A DNA stretch of 64,000 nucleotides, from contig NC_061508.1 of the NCBI RefSeq assembly GCF_022539505.1, positions 340,579,484-340,643,483 on the forward strand, written 5' to 3'. The notes under the pieces are model-generated. The model did no database searches, had not been told where the DNA came from, and worked only from the letters and a program-made list of their open reading frames with translations. A program made the position numbers and the translations under genes. Of this stretch, positions 12,384 through 23,524 are shown in pieces (within the stretch, counting starts at the first letter, position 1; each line of letters begins with the position of its first letter). This DNA comes from Lolium rigidum (lineage: Eukaryota; Streptophyta; Magnoliopsida; Poales; Poaceae).

Positions 12384-12690
12384 TCAGTGTACTAGTTCCC
12401 TAACTACAATCCAAATGAAGCAGACAAGGATAAAATTGAAGAAGATGTGATTTGTGTCTTCCGGGTCTCCGCATAATGTACACCTTCCATTGCTCGGCCC
12501 ACAATGATGGTGGATGTTGTCACTTGATGGAAGGCCTTTGCGTATAAGATGCCATATGAATATAAGGATCTTCAATAGTATAAACATTCACCACATGTCC
12601 GTGAAGTGAGACAAGGGGGAGGCTTCACAAAGCTTAAGATAGAGTGATGACTTGACCGAGAACTAACCTAACGTGATGGCTCAAGAGCCA
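12384..12690 (-). pseudogene. LINE (non-LTR retrotransposon) ORF2 C-terminal remnant, zf-RVT domain
   Basis: The 67-aa minus-strand ORF (12587-12384) reads as the zinc-binding reverse-transcriptase domain (zf-RVT) near the C-terminus of plant LINE ORF2 proteins. It has an IFIWHLIRKGLPS block, then CTLCGDPEDTNHIFF (the Cys-x2-Cys ... His pattern), then a Trp-containing end. Recognisable but frame-broken sequence continues upstream on the same strand to about 12690 (an SVKSSLYLKL-like stretch). Reverse transcriptase and endonuclease are absent, so this is a dead fragment. Confidence 0.65.
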
Positions 12691-12838
12691 ATAAGATCAC
12701 ATCCTCTGACTAGAGAAGACGAAATCCCTTGATGCAAACCATCAAATTCGTGAAGTCAATGTGATCCGTCATAGTAAGTTTGGGACAAAATTTGATCTCC
12801 CAGTTCCCACCGCGTAGGGAACTAGCCACAGAGGCTTG

Positions 12839-14369
12839 TGATGTTCACAGATGCACGCCGTTGGGGAACCCCAAGAGGAAGGTATGATAAGCACGGTAGC
12901 AAGTTTTTCCTCAGTAAGAAACCAAGGTTTAATTGACCAGTAGGAGAAAGGAATGACTTCTGAAGGTGTTGCTAGCTGACTTGTGGAAGGATGCACTACT
13001 GACGTCAGCCACAACGTGAAATCTGAACATAACACAACCAAATACTTTTCCCCAACTTACAATGAGGTTGTCAATCTCACTAGTTTTGCTGAAAACAAAG
13101 GATTGACCGTATAGTGTGAAAAGAGATGTTTGTTTCCAGTGGCATTAAAGAGAACAATACTTGAAGTAAGTAAACAAAACATGATGATTTTATCAGTGTA
13201 AAAGAAAGGACCGGGGTGCACAGTTCACTAGAGGCATCTCTCCATAAAGATAAATAACATGCTAGGTGAACTAGAGTTGGGAAATTAATAGAATAAAGAC
13301 CATACATGACAAGATGATTACTATGAGATTCATTTGGGCATTACAACATACTACATAGACCGTAATCCAACTGCGTATATGACTAATAATCCACCTTCTG
13401 GTTAGCGTCCGCACCCCTTTCAGTATTAAGTTGCAAGCAATAGATTATCACATTAAACAATGTGTGTAAAGTAAACAATAGAATTATCCTTAGACAAAGC
13501 ATTGTGGTTTTCTCCCTAGTAGCAACAAAACATATACAACATGAGAACTTATTTTCACTCTTCTAGATTACTAGAGGCATGAACCCACTATCGAGCATAA
13601 ATAGTCCTTCTTGGAGTCACAAGTACATACTTGGCAACAGAATCTACTAGCAATGGAGGGCATGCAAGATCAAAAATAACATATGACATGTATATAATCA
13701 ATCTCAACCATAGTATTCAATAATCATCGGATCCCAACAAACACAACATGTAGCATTACATAAAGATGATCTTGATCATGATATGTAGCTCACAAGATCT
13801 AAACATGAGGCACACATTGGAGAAGACAACCATCTAGCTACTACTATGGACCCGTAGTCCAGGGATGAACTACTCACGCATCACTTCGGAGATGGGCATG
13901 ACAATGTAGAGGCCTCCGGTGATGATCTCCCTCTCCGACAGGGTGCCGAGAAGAGCTTCAGAACCATCCCAAGCTAGGGTTGGCGATGGCGGCCACAATG
14001 GAACTTTTCGTGGATGGAGGCTCGGGTATTTAGGTTTTTCCCAAGAATGTGAATAAATAGGCGGAAGGGCAAGGTCAGTGGGTTCCCGGGAGGCCCACAC
14101 CACCCCTAGGCGCGACCAAGGAGGGCGGGCCCAGGCCTGGTGTTGCCACCTCCTGGCGCGCCTTGGTCTCTCCTCTGGACTCCATCTTCGTTTCGGTAAA
14201 ATAGGAACTTCGGCTTTTGTTCCGTCCATTCTGAGACTATTTCTTATACAACTTTTCTGAAATACAAAACAGTAGAAAGTAGGGAACTGGCACTGTGACA
14301 TATTTTTAATAGGTTAGTTCCAGAAAATGTATAAAAGTGAAACGAATTGTAAAGAAAACATATAGAAAT
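12839..14369 (-). repeat. 3' LTR (minus orientation), cut off by the gap
   Basis: Matches 17580-19181 over its visible length. Its minus-strand start would be inside the N run. It is not followed by the internal region directly. Confidence 0.85.
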
Positions 14370-14469
14370 NNNNNNNNNNNNNNNNNNNNNNNNNNNNNNN
14401 NNNNNNNNNNNNNNNNNNNNNNNNNNNNNNNNNNNNNNNNNNNNNNNNNNNNNNNNNNNNNNNNNNNNN
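14370..14469. other. Assembly gap (100 N)
   Basis: Exactly 100 N, so probably a placeholder of unknown true size. Judging from the sister element, at least the LTR start, about 1.8 kb of 3' untranslated Gypsy sequence and part of a TIR element are missing here. Confidence 0.95.
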
Positions 14470-14508
14470 GTACAACTAACGAACCAGGGGCACGAAAATA
14501 GAAATCCC
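14470..14508 (-). mobile_element. Terminal-inverted-repeat fragment of the 42297-47266 family
   Basis: Immediately after the gap, 39 bp match the outer end of the right TIR at 47228-47266, ending in GAAATCCC. Gypsy sequence resumes right after. A member of the same TIR family therefore sits in this Gypsy element, with its body hidden in the gap. Confidence 0.65.
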
Positions 14509-14660
14509 AAACAAATATGCTGTGATCCAACCATATACTACAGCAAACAAAACAAAACAAAACAAAACTAAAAAAAATACGCTCCAAGGACAACACATAG
14601 CATATGAAGCAATAAAAATATAGCGTCTAGAAAGATGACCTGATGCTTTGTTGATGAAGA

Positions 14661-14681
14661 GGGGATGCATTGGGCATCCCC
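14661..14681 (-). repeat. Conserved hairpin of the Gypsy 3' region
   Basis: GGGGATGC...GCATCCCC arms with a short loop, equivalent to 8214-8234 and 57596-57616. A second copy of the AAGCTTGGGGATGCC motif follows near 14732-14745 on the minus strand. Confidence 0.5.
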
Positions 14682-15387
14682 ATGATTTGACGCTTGTACC
14701 TCTTGAATATTTATTGGGGTGACATGGGCATCCCCAAGCTTGAGCTTTTGTCCATTCTTCATCTCATTACATCGTTCTTCTCTCTCTACACTTGAAAACT
14801 TCCTTCATACAAAACTTCACACAATTCTCATTAGCAGCATTAATGCAATCAAAATAACAAATCCACTTGTGTTCAGTTCTAACATATATCAAAAATCCAT
14901 TAAAACATTAGCTAATGTAGAATCTTCTTCAAAAATCTCTTACTCTCAAAAGAACTAAAAAAAAGAGAATAAGAGGCAAATGCAAATAGTGGTAGAAATC
15001 TATCAAAACAGAACAACAGGTAAAGATCGATTTTTTCGAAAACCCTCTGTTGCTCAGATCGAAAAGTGCAAACCTAACAAAAGTTGGATAATAACCCGGG
15101 GCTTATGAAATTATCAGCTCGAAATTACGTTCTGGCTGGGAATACGATTATTTTTGGTGACACCACAGAATCTGTTTCTGGACAACAACTTCCCCAAATC
15201 TTACTTTCTTCCTATTAGAGGTTATTCTTGGTACAAAAACGAAATACAAATTATAAGGAGATGTTATTACAGAGGTAATAACTTCCAAGACTCAACAAAA
15301 GAAAAATTACAGAAATAAAACATGGGTTATCTCCCAAGAGTGCTTTTCTTTAATGCCTTTCAGCTAGGTGCAGAAAAAAAGCTTGCA

Positions 15388-17385
15388 TCAAGTACTTTCA
15401 AGTGAAGACGCATCAACATCATAACTTGTCCTAATAATAGAATCAAAAGGCGACTTCTTTCTTTTTCTTGGGAAGTATTCCATACCTTTCTTGAGTGGGA
15501 ATTGATATTTAATAATCCCATCTCTCATATGAATATCAGCACCAACAGTTCTAAGAAAAGGTCTTCTCAAATAATAGGATAAGAAGCATTGCATTCAATA
15601 TCCAAAACAACAAAATCGACGGGGAAAAAGTTATTATTAACTATAATAAGAACATTATTAACTCTCCCCAAAGGTTTCTTTTGAGCAATATCAGCAAGAT
15701 GAACTTCCAAATAACATTGTTCCAACGGTAGCAAATCAAGCATATCATAGATTTTTCTAGGCATAACAGAAATGTCGCACCAAGATCACATAAAGCATTG
15801 CAATCAAAGTCATATACTTTCATCTTAATGATGGGCTCCCAACCATCTTCCAACTTCCTAGGAATAGAAGCTTCTTTTAATTTCTCTTCTCTAATTTGCA
15901 TGAGAGCACTTGTAATATGTTTTGTAAAAGCCATATTTATAGCACTAGCATTAGAACTTCTAGCAAGCTTCTGTAAGAACTTAATTACTGTAGAGATATT
16001 GCAATCATCAAAATTAAAGTCAATATTATCAAAAGTAAAAGGACAATTGTCTCCCATACTTCGAAAAATTTCAGCACTCTTATCAAAACAGTTTCAGTGC
16101 TAGGCAATTTTGTAGAAGGAGTGGGGAATTTTCCTACACTAGTTATTTTACCATTAATAGTAGGATATTTGCTAGAATTTTAGAATTCAGTATTACCAGT
16201 GGTTGTAATGGTACAAACTTTAGTCAAAATTTTATTTCTAGCAATTTCATCTTCTCTTTCCTACCTAGCATGCAATTTCGCCAACATCCTAACATTGTCA
16301 TCAATTCTAACTTGAATGGCATTCAAAGTTTTGCTTACTTTAACATCATGAGGCATTACTTTTAATTTAAGGAACTCAACATCAAGCGCAAGGCTATCAA
16401 CTTTAGAAGCAAGAACATCAATTTTGCCAAACTTTTCCTCAACAAATTTATTGAAAGCAGTTTGTTTTCGAATAAAGTCCTTAAACATGACTTCAAGATG
16501 AAGGTGCACTTCTATTGTCTTTGTAGGAATTACCATAAGAATTTCCATAAGCATTACCATTATTAGAAGGATATGTCTTGTAATTGTTGCTACCAAAATT
16601 ATTCGTATAAGCATTGTTGTTAAAATTATTGATTTTAATGAAGTTCAAATCAACATGTTCTTCTTGAGAAACCAAAGAAGCTAAAGCAGCATTATTCGGA
16701 TCAACATGAGATTTACCATTAACAAGCATAGACATAATGGTATCAATATTATCACTCAAGGATGAGGTTTCTTCAACATAATTTACCTTCTTACCTTGTG
16801 GAGCTCTCTCGGTGTGCCATTAAGAATAATTTATCATCATGTCATCAAGGAGTTTTGTTGCAGCCCCCAAAGTAATGAACATAAAGGTACCACCAATAGC
16901 TGTATCCAGAAGGTTTCTTGAAGAAAAATTCAGTCCCGCATAAAAAGTTTGGAGGATCATCCAAGTAGTCAGTCCATGAGTGGGACAATTCTTTACAAAA
17001 GATTTCATTCTTTCCCCAGATTGAGCAACATTTTCATGATCAAATTGTCTAAATTTCATTATATCACTTCTCAAGGATATAATCTTAGCAGCCAATCTTT
17101 AGCTCTCCCTCTCAAAGGGAAAGGAAACAATTTAAATTTTATAATGTCGCTATCTACATCCTTATACTTTTGCATCTTACAAAGTTCAACAAAATTATTA
17201 AGGTGAGAAGCAACATTATCAGTACTAACACCAAAAAATTGCTCTTTCATAACAAGATTTAACAAAGAAGGTTTAATTTCATAGAAAGCTTCTTCAGGAG
17301 CAGGTGAAGCAATAGGTGTACAAATAAAATCATTGGTGTTTGTGCTAGTAATGTCACACAACTTAGTGTTTTCAGGAGTACCCAT
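15388..17385 (-). pseudogene. Gag and retropepsin-like region, multiply frame-broken
   Basis: Read on the minus strand, the gag start (MGTPENTKLCD) is at 17385. A Retrotrans_gag-like stretch follows, including LRGRAKDWLL. Then comes an Asn-rich linker (16760-16490), a coiled-coil-like stretch (16614-16261) and a retropepsin-like domain with a CDLGA active-site context near 15790 and VDFVVLDIECNASYP near 15590. The frame changes several times. One break (about 15775) lies where the sister element has a complete reading, and is explained by a lost A in CAG. The product would be a capsid-like polyprotein with protease. There is no polymerase, so the element is non-autonomous. Confidence 0.7.
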
Positions 17386-17550
17386 TTTAGCAAGAATAAA
17401 ATAGAACAACATAAATAAAAGCTAAAATAGAATTTTTTTTGCGTTTATGATATAATGAAGAGAACAAGACAAAGTAAAATAAACTAAGCAAAACTATAAC
17501 AATGTAAAGATATTGGAGATGAGAGATTCCCCTTGCAGAAATCCTATTTC

Positions 17551-17568
17551 TCCGTGGCAACGGCACCA
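17551..17568 (-). other. Degenerate tRNA-Asp primer binding site
   Basis: On the minus strand it reads TGGTGCCGTTGCCACGGA, close to the consensus TGGCGCCGTTGCCGGGGA of the other two elements. It lies 11 bp inside the 5' LTR edge. Confidence 0.65.
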
Positions 17569-17579
17569 TAAAAAGAGCT

Positions 17580-19181
17580 TGATGTTGCGCAGATGCACAC
17601 CATTGGGGAAGCCCAAGAGGAAGGTATGATGAGCATAGTAGCAAGTTTTCCCTTAGTAAGAAACCAAGGTTTAATCGACTAGTAGGAGAAAGGAATGACT
17701 TCTGAAGGTGTTGCTAGTTGACTTGTGGCAGGGCGCGCACTACCAGCATCAGCAACAACGTGGAACCTGCACAAAACACAACCAAAATAATTTTTCCCCA
17801 ATTTACAGTGATGTTGTCAATCTCACCGGTTTTGTTGAAAACAAAGGATTAACTGTATAGTGTGGAAAGAGATATTTTTTTCAGTGGAATTAAAGAGAAC
17901 AGTGTTTGCAGTAAGTAAACAGAACATGATGATTTTATCAGTATAAAAGAAAGGACCGGGGTCCATAGTTCACTAGAGGTGTCTCTCCATAAAGATAAAT
18001 AACATGTTGGGTGAACAAATTACAGCTGAGTAATTGTCAGAATAAAGACCATACATGACAAGATGATTAGTATGAGATTCATTTGGACATTACAACATAA
18101 TACATAGACCGTAATCCAACTGCGTCTATGACTAACAATTCACCTTCCGGTTAGCGTCCATACCCCTTTCAGTATTAAGTTGCAAGCAACAGATTATCGC
18201 ATTAAGCAATGTGTGTAAAGTAAATAATGGAATTATCCTTAGACAAAACATTGTTGTTTTCTCCCTAATAGCAACAACACATCTACAACCTTAGAAGTTA
18301 TTGTCACTCTTCTAGATTACTAGAGGCATGAACCCACTATCGAACATAAATACTCCCTCTTGGAGTCACAAGTACATATTTGGCCAGAGCATCTACTAGC
18401 AACGTAGAGCATACAAGATCAAAAATAACATATGCCATATATATAATCAATCTCAACCATAATATTCAATATTCATCGGATCCCAGCAAACACAACATGT
18501 AGCATTACATAAAGATGATCTTGATCATGATAGGCAGCTCACAAGACCTAAACATGAGGCACACATTGAATAATACAACTATCTAGCTATTGCTATAGAC
18601 CCATAGTCAAGGGATGAAATACTCACGCATCACTTCGGAGATAGGCATGGCGATGTAGAGGCCTCCGGTGATGATCTCCCTCTCAGGCAGGGTGCCGGGA
18701 AGAGCTTCAGAACCCCCCCCCCCCCTGAGCTAGGGTCGGCGATGTTGGCCGCGATAGAACTTTTCGTGGATGGAGGCCCGGGTGTTTAGGGTTTTCCTGA
18801 GAAAGTGAATAAATAAGCGGAACTGCGAGGTCGGTGGGTGCCCAGGGGCCCCACACCACCCCTAGGCGCGACCAGGCGGGCCGCGTCCAGGCCTAGTGTG
18901 GCCGCCTCCTGGCGCCCCTTCGTCTCTCCTCTGGAGTCCATCTTCGTTTCGGTAAAATAGGAATTTCGGCTTTTATTTCGTCCAATTCCGAGAATATTTC
19001 CTATACAACTTTTCTGAAATACGAAATAATAGAAAATAGGGAACTAACACTGTGACATCTTGTTAATAGGTTAGTTCCGGAAAATGTATAAAAGTAAAAT
19101 AAAGTGTAAACAAAACATATAGAAATTGGTGTAAAACAAGCATGGAGCATCAAAAATTATATATGCGTTTGCAATGTATCA
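17580..19181 (-). repeat. 5' LTR (minus orientation) of the 12839-19181 element
   Basis: The 1602-bp repeat reads TGATGTTGCG at its left edge and AATGTATCA at its right edge on the plus strand. It matches 12839-14369. A run of 13 C at 18713-18725 is unusual and prone to sequencing error. Confidence 0.85.
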
Positions 19182-19908
19182 GCCTACCGATCTACGGTGA
19201 TAGGGAAGAGCGTCGGGAACCGGTCGTGGAGAGGACCGTTACCCTGCTACCAGTCAATACACAACCTCGTGGAGGTACCATTAGACAAACTACTATGTGA
19301 AAAAAGGACTCATAAGCCTCTTTCCTGCTCCTATTGAACATGCCCTATACATAGTAGGGCAGTGGCTCGTATAATCTGACACATGATGTGACTCAACAAC
19401 TTGGTTTGCTTCTTTCATGCAAATGTGGGACCTATCAGGGCAGTGGCTCAACAAGGACTTTCTCCATGGTGAAAACCCTATGATCTTTGATCGGGAGACG
19501 ATATCTCTTGTGTATTGTTTACTTTTTGGAGGTGTTGCTTCTGGAGAAGCTGGATTTCTGGTGCTGTCTTGGTGATATTAGGTCTGCTGCTGCAAGGAAT
19601 TAATTGATCTCCATAGCGGGATTTTTTTCTAATTCTTCTTCTTTTCCTGGGTTGTGTGCATCGTTAAGTTTGCTAGAGCAATGTGTTGTTGAAGAAGCTA
19701 GGTATAATTGATATCTTTATGATATTAATATGTACTCTTTATTGTAAAATGTGGGACCTAGCAGTAGAATTGTGAGACAAAGGAGAATGTATATATGTAG
19801 GGATGTGTGCAGAGGGTTACATTGACGATTTCATACATATCATCATACACATAGTGGTTCCGAAGTCTGACACAAATTTCATTGAATCGGTGTACATAAT
19901 GTATGGCC
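19182..19908. other. Intergenic, nothing recognised
   Basis: Short sequence between the Gypsy element and the Harbinger element. No ORF with a domain and no repeat terminus. Confidence 0.5.
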
Positions 19909-19911
19909 TTA

Positions 19912-21211
19912 GAGCATCTCCAGTCACGTCCCCCAAACCGTCCCCCAAACCGCGCCGGATTGAACGTTTGGGGGACGTGTTTTGTTCGTGCCGCTTGGGG
20001 GACGTCGCTCCCCAGCCGCGTCCCCCAAACGCCGCCCCCAAACATTTAAAATACTTTTTTTAACACATAATAAACCATTTATCAAATGTAGCATATGAAT
20101 AAAAATGTTTGCGAGGATTGTTTTCAAATTAAATTACAACAAACAATAAAACAAGTAATCAAATATAATAAATAGGGCTAGATGCTACATCAAGGTGCCA
20201 CAGTATTTCCTTTGATCCTCCACAAATGCTCAACGAGATCAGCTTGAAGTTGCTCATGCACATTGCTGTCACGGATCTCTGCGTGCATGGCGAGAAAATC
20301 AGCAAAATCTGCAGGCAACTCATGATCAACCTTCGCAAGAGGGCCTACAGCGTCGGGCTTGAGCTTGAAGTAGGGGTCGAACTCTCGAACGACGTGGAGG
20401 ATATTAATGAACAGCCCCTTGCTCATCCTGTACCGGCGCCGAAAATTGTCGGCCTGTGTTGCGTCGTCGTCGAAGTAGTCGTTGTGCAGCATGGCATGCC
20501 CCTCCATCCTCTGCCGGGGCTTCGACTTCCTTCTTCCCGGCCTTGATCCTCCGCGGCGCGGCCTCTTCCTCTTCTCCGCCTCAGCGTCAAGCATGTCCTG
20601 GAGGGACGCGATGATCAGCAAATGCTCCCGCAGGTCGTCGTCGAAGGCTTGCTCGTCCTCCAGCAGCAGGGCAACCATCTCATCGTCGCTGTCCATGGCT
20701 AAAGCAAAATCAATGGTTAAAATTGCGCCGAGGCAGACGACGGAACAAACAGCGGCCAATCGCGCCTACCTGGCAAGTCGTCGAGCACCTTCTGTGCGCG
20801 GAGGTGGGGCGGATTTGACGGCGCGTTCTGGGACGCGCTGGCGACGCGGCGGCGGCGCCACGACCGGCGGGAGCCCCAGCCGCGACAACGGTGCCGACTC
20901 TCAGCAGAGATCAGACGCCCAAACGGCCGGGAAATCCAGCGGCGGCGGTGGGGTGGGAGGCGCGGGAAGGAAGGAGCGACGAGAAAAGAGGCACGAACCA
21001 ACGGTTTATGCAAATAGTCGCCGACATGTGGGAGCCCGCCTCGCTTTTCGTTGTGTCCGGAGTCCCCGGTGCGTCCCCTGTGGGACGGGGACGGGCTCGG
21101 GGCGCGCCGGACAAAAATGGGCTTTGGGGAACACGGCTGGAACGCATTTTCTGTCCGGCGCACCCCAAATCACTTTGGGGGATGTTTTGGAAGACACGAC
21201 TGGAGATGCTC
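19912..21211. mobile_element. PIF/Harbinger element, internally deleted
   Basis: Terminal inverted repeats GAGCATCTCCAGTC (19912-19925) and its complement (21198-21211) are flanked by TTA on both sides (19909-19911, 21212-21214). TTA is the classic Harbinger target duplication. Subterminal 'gtcccccaaac' motifs repeat in inverted orientation at both ends. At 1300 bp it is too short for an autonomous element. It keeps a shortened transposase ORF, and needs transposase and the Myb-like partner from elsewhere. Confidence 0.9.
20190..20696 (-). CDS. Harbinger transposase with the catalytic core deleted
   Basis: A start at MDSDDEM (20696) gives 168 aa; the frame is open to 20759 upstream. The N-terminal part is acidic, then basic (KRPRRGGSRPGRRKS). 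It is followed by the typical plant Harbinger block: NDYF, then FRRRYRMSKGLF, then DPYF. After 'PDAVG' the sequence jumps in frame to a typical C-terminal end (HAEIRDSNVHEQLQADLVEHLW). About 200 residues of the DDE nuclease domain are missing, against roughly 400 aa in intact relatives. The deletion keeps the frame, so a short protein with N-terminal and C-terminal parts but no catalysis could be made. It might still bind partners and act as a dominant-negative factor; this is inference. Confidence 0.7.
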   Translation of the reverse strand: MDSDDEMVALLLEDEQAFDDDLREHLLIIASLQDMLDAEAEKRKRPRRGGSRPGRRKSKPRQRMEGHAMLHNDYFDDDATQADNFRRRYRMSKGLFINILHVVREFDPYFKLKPDAVGPLAKVDHELPADFADFLAMHAEIRDSNVHEQLQADLVEHLWRIKGNTVAP

Positions 21212-21214
21212 TTA

Positions 21215-21614
21215 TGCTGCTCGTGCTTTGCCCCCAGGAAGAATAGACTGTCGGTCTCTCTTGTTCTAGCTGCAGGTTCGCATGCATGTGCACATTCTGG
21301 TCTACCTTTTGCAAGAAAGTATAGAAGTTCAGCCTATCGAGTTACTCCTCGATCGAGTTTCTAAAGAACAATATCAGTGAAAAAGCTGTAGAATTTCATT
21401 GGCTCACAGCTCATTCGTGGAATCGTGGTCCGTGCACGCTAGCGCTGTCAATCATTCTAACCTAGGCACCTAGCCCACCACCGAATACCAGGTGTTTGCA
21501 TTTCTGTTCAAAGAAAAACCAGTTTGCATGCAGGTTGAAAAGAACCCCAATGTCCACTTCAGACTAAAAGGAGGAAAATTTGCATGGTAAAATCCAAACA
21601 TGCATGTATGTCAC
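21215..21614. other. Intergenic, nothing recognised
   Basis: About 400 bp between the Harbinger element and the first CACTA element, with no recognisable feature. Confidence 0.5.
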
Positions 21615-21617
21615 ATA

Positions 21618-23389
21618 CACTACAGGAATGGGAGGCTACGCCCGAGGACCAGGCTATACGCCGACGGCCAAAAGTCGGGGTTGTCGCTGTATGGCCCGGC
21701 CAGGCCAGCCTGCAGTTCGATCCTCGGTGTAGCGTTGCCGTCGACGTAGCAAGGTCTACGCCGAGGGCAGCCCTCGGCATATGTTTGGCCCTAGGCGTAG
21801 ACAGGGCTACGCCGACGGCCACCCTCGGCGTAGGCTATTTTTCAAATTTATCTGATTTTGTAAAAATCATAACTAATGCATATGATGTCAAAAATACGTA
21901 TAAGGTATTAAAATATTCAGAAAAACATCCTTTATCCGTTTATGTCAAAATCATGCATATTTGAATCATGTACAGTACCATGGTAACATATTAACAATTC
22001 AAATACTTTCTTATATGTCCACGGGTTTCCTGTTTTGGCTAGATGGCAATTTAAACAAAGTCAGAAAATTCCGCGGAGCCGCATGGCATCAATTTATGTG
22101 TCCTAGTAACCACTTTAAAAGCCAGAATTAGGATACGTCAATAATTTTGGAAAACTCTTCACAAACAGGGCTATCAAGTCCGGAGTTCTATTACTCTTAG
22201 GGGAAACGAGTAGGAAACGGTCCGTGACACCGCATAGTATTGCGCGAGACCTCCGCGTAGTGGTAGGACACCGCCTCCACACCACATATCACATGTCATA
22301 TGTGCGCGCTAGGTGTCTGGGAATCCCGTGGCTTTCTGCGGTGCCCCATCGAATCCGCTGGAAACTGACCGGATTTGAACTAAGGGTACACTTTCCGTCG
22401 CTCAAGAAATTCCGCGAAAAATGTTTTTAGATCTATAACACATCACTTTATATGCTAATTTTTTTCCATTTAGCGTGTTGGTGAATGGTGCACCAGCGCG
22501 CCCGGTACAACCATTTCGCATCTCCCGAGGGGGATGTTTTGGCCGGATGGCAAACTAGACGTCATATTTGGATTCCTCTAATTTTTAGGTTCAAATGATG
22601 ATATGGATGTTATATTTAAATACCTCTCATTTTTCTGATTGATTTAGACATATTATTTGTGGAATTTCGATTTTCCGATTTAAAGATATTAATTATTTTA
22701 TATTAAATTGAAAAAGACAAAAAAATCATTTTATTCTTATTTGAAATCATTATTATTATTACTTATATATTAATTGTTGTTTACTTAAGTTATTATTTGG
22801 AATTCAAAAATAAAGAGGTGCGACATCATGGTCCAAGGATTAATAGGGTTGCTATGCTATTATTGTGAGTAAAGTGTCAATTATGTAATGGAAACTCATT
22901 CGAATGGAACCAAGATGTTAGGCGTGCTGATCCTAGAGTAGTGTGAGGATGAGTGACCAACTGAGAAGTTTAGCCATGATTGTAATTTGACCTAAGATTA
23001 AGTGTACTTAGATTTCAAAGTGTCTTGGGTGAAAGATAAACAAGTAAAAAAAGAAAATAATGGTGTAAAATAAATTAAAATTTAAAAAAATTTAAAACTA
23101 TATGCCGAGGATTTTGGTGTCGGCATAGCCAAAAATGATTTTTTTTCAATTTTTTTGAATTTTTTTTTTGAAAATGGAAAATTGAATTTGTTTTTTAAAT
23201 TTGTATGCCGATGGTTTTGCCATCGGCGTAGGTCCTACGCCGAGGGCCGAGCTACGCCGATGGCAATAGTGACTCTGCCGAGGAAGGTAGTCGCCGAGGA
23301 CACGGCCCTCGGCGTAGCCTATGCCAACGACCAAAACAGGCTACTCCGAGGGTTCCTGGCCCTCAGCATATCGGCATATTCCTGTAGTG
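21618..23389. mobile_element. Non-autonomous CACTA element 1
   Basis: It starts CACTACAGGAAT at 21618 and ends ATTCCTGTAGTG at 23389. ATA flanks both sides (21615-21617, 23390-23392), the 3-bp duplication of this superfamily. Subterminal regions are dense in short 'ctacgccgaggg/cctcggcgtag' motifs in both orientations, which are likely transposase binding sites. The 1772-bp body is AT-rich and has no transposase ORF. Confidence 0.92.
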
Positions 23390-23405
23390 ATACCGCTTAG
23401 TAGCT

Positions 23406-23489
23406 GCTGCTGGTAGCTCGTTGGGTATGATTTTAATTCCAAACAGATGAACTCCATGAGGCTTGTGATTTTGACGAGCTACCAGCAGC
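23406..23489. repeat. Inverted repeat between the two CACTA elements
   Basis: Perfect 16-bp arms (23406-23421 and 23474-23489, GCTGCTGGTAGCTCGT and its complement) enclose a 52-bp loop. With small gaps the match extends a few bases outward. It lies in the 132-bp spacer that separates the two ATA duplications. It could form a stem-loop RNA or be the relic of a small inverted-repeat transposon. Confidence 0.55.
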
Positions 23490-23524
23490 ACCTAATATAT
23501 AACTGAACCATTCATTCACGCATA

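Larger units (their letters stand above)
12839..19181 (-). mobile_element. Gag-protease Gypsy element, minus strand, broken by an assembly gap
   Basis: Related repeats at 12839-14369 (runs into the N gap) and 17580-19181 are the two LTRs. On the minus strand they start TGATACATTG and end CATCA. A tRNA-Asp-type primer site and gag-protease remnants lie between them. There is no reverse transcriptase or integrase. Flanks do not give a clean 5-bp duplication (GCTTG left, GCCTA right). Compared with the sister element at 54110-62283, about 1.8 kb between the 3' LTR and the hairpin region is missing here, exactly where the gap and a foreign TIR fragment lie. It is more diverged than the sister and so older. 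Confidence 0.85.

Noticed and set aside
14244..14596. ORFs running through the N block
   Set aside because: They contain unknown residues for the gap and have no real coding support.
20482..21246. 254-codon plus-strand ORF
   Set aside because: It runs antisense to the Harbinger transposase and across the terminal inverted repeat, so it is a by-product of GC content.
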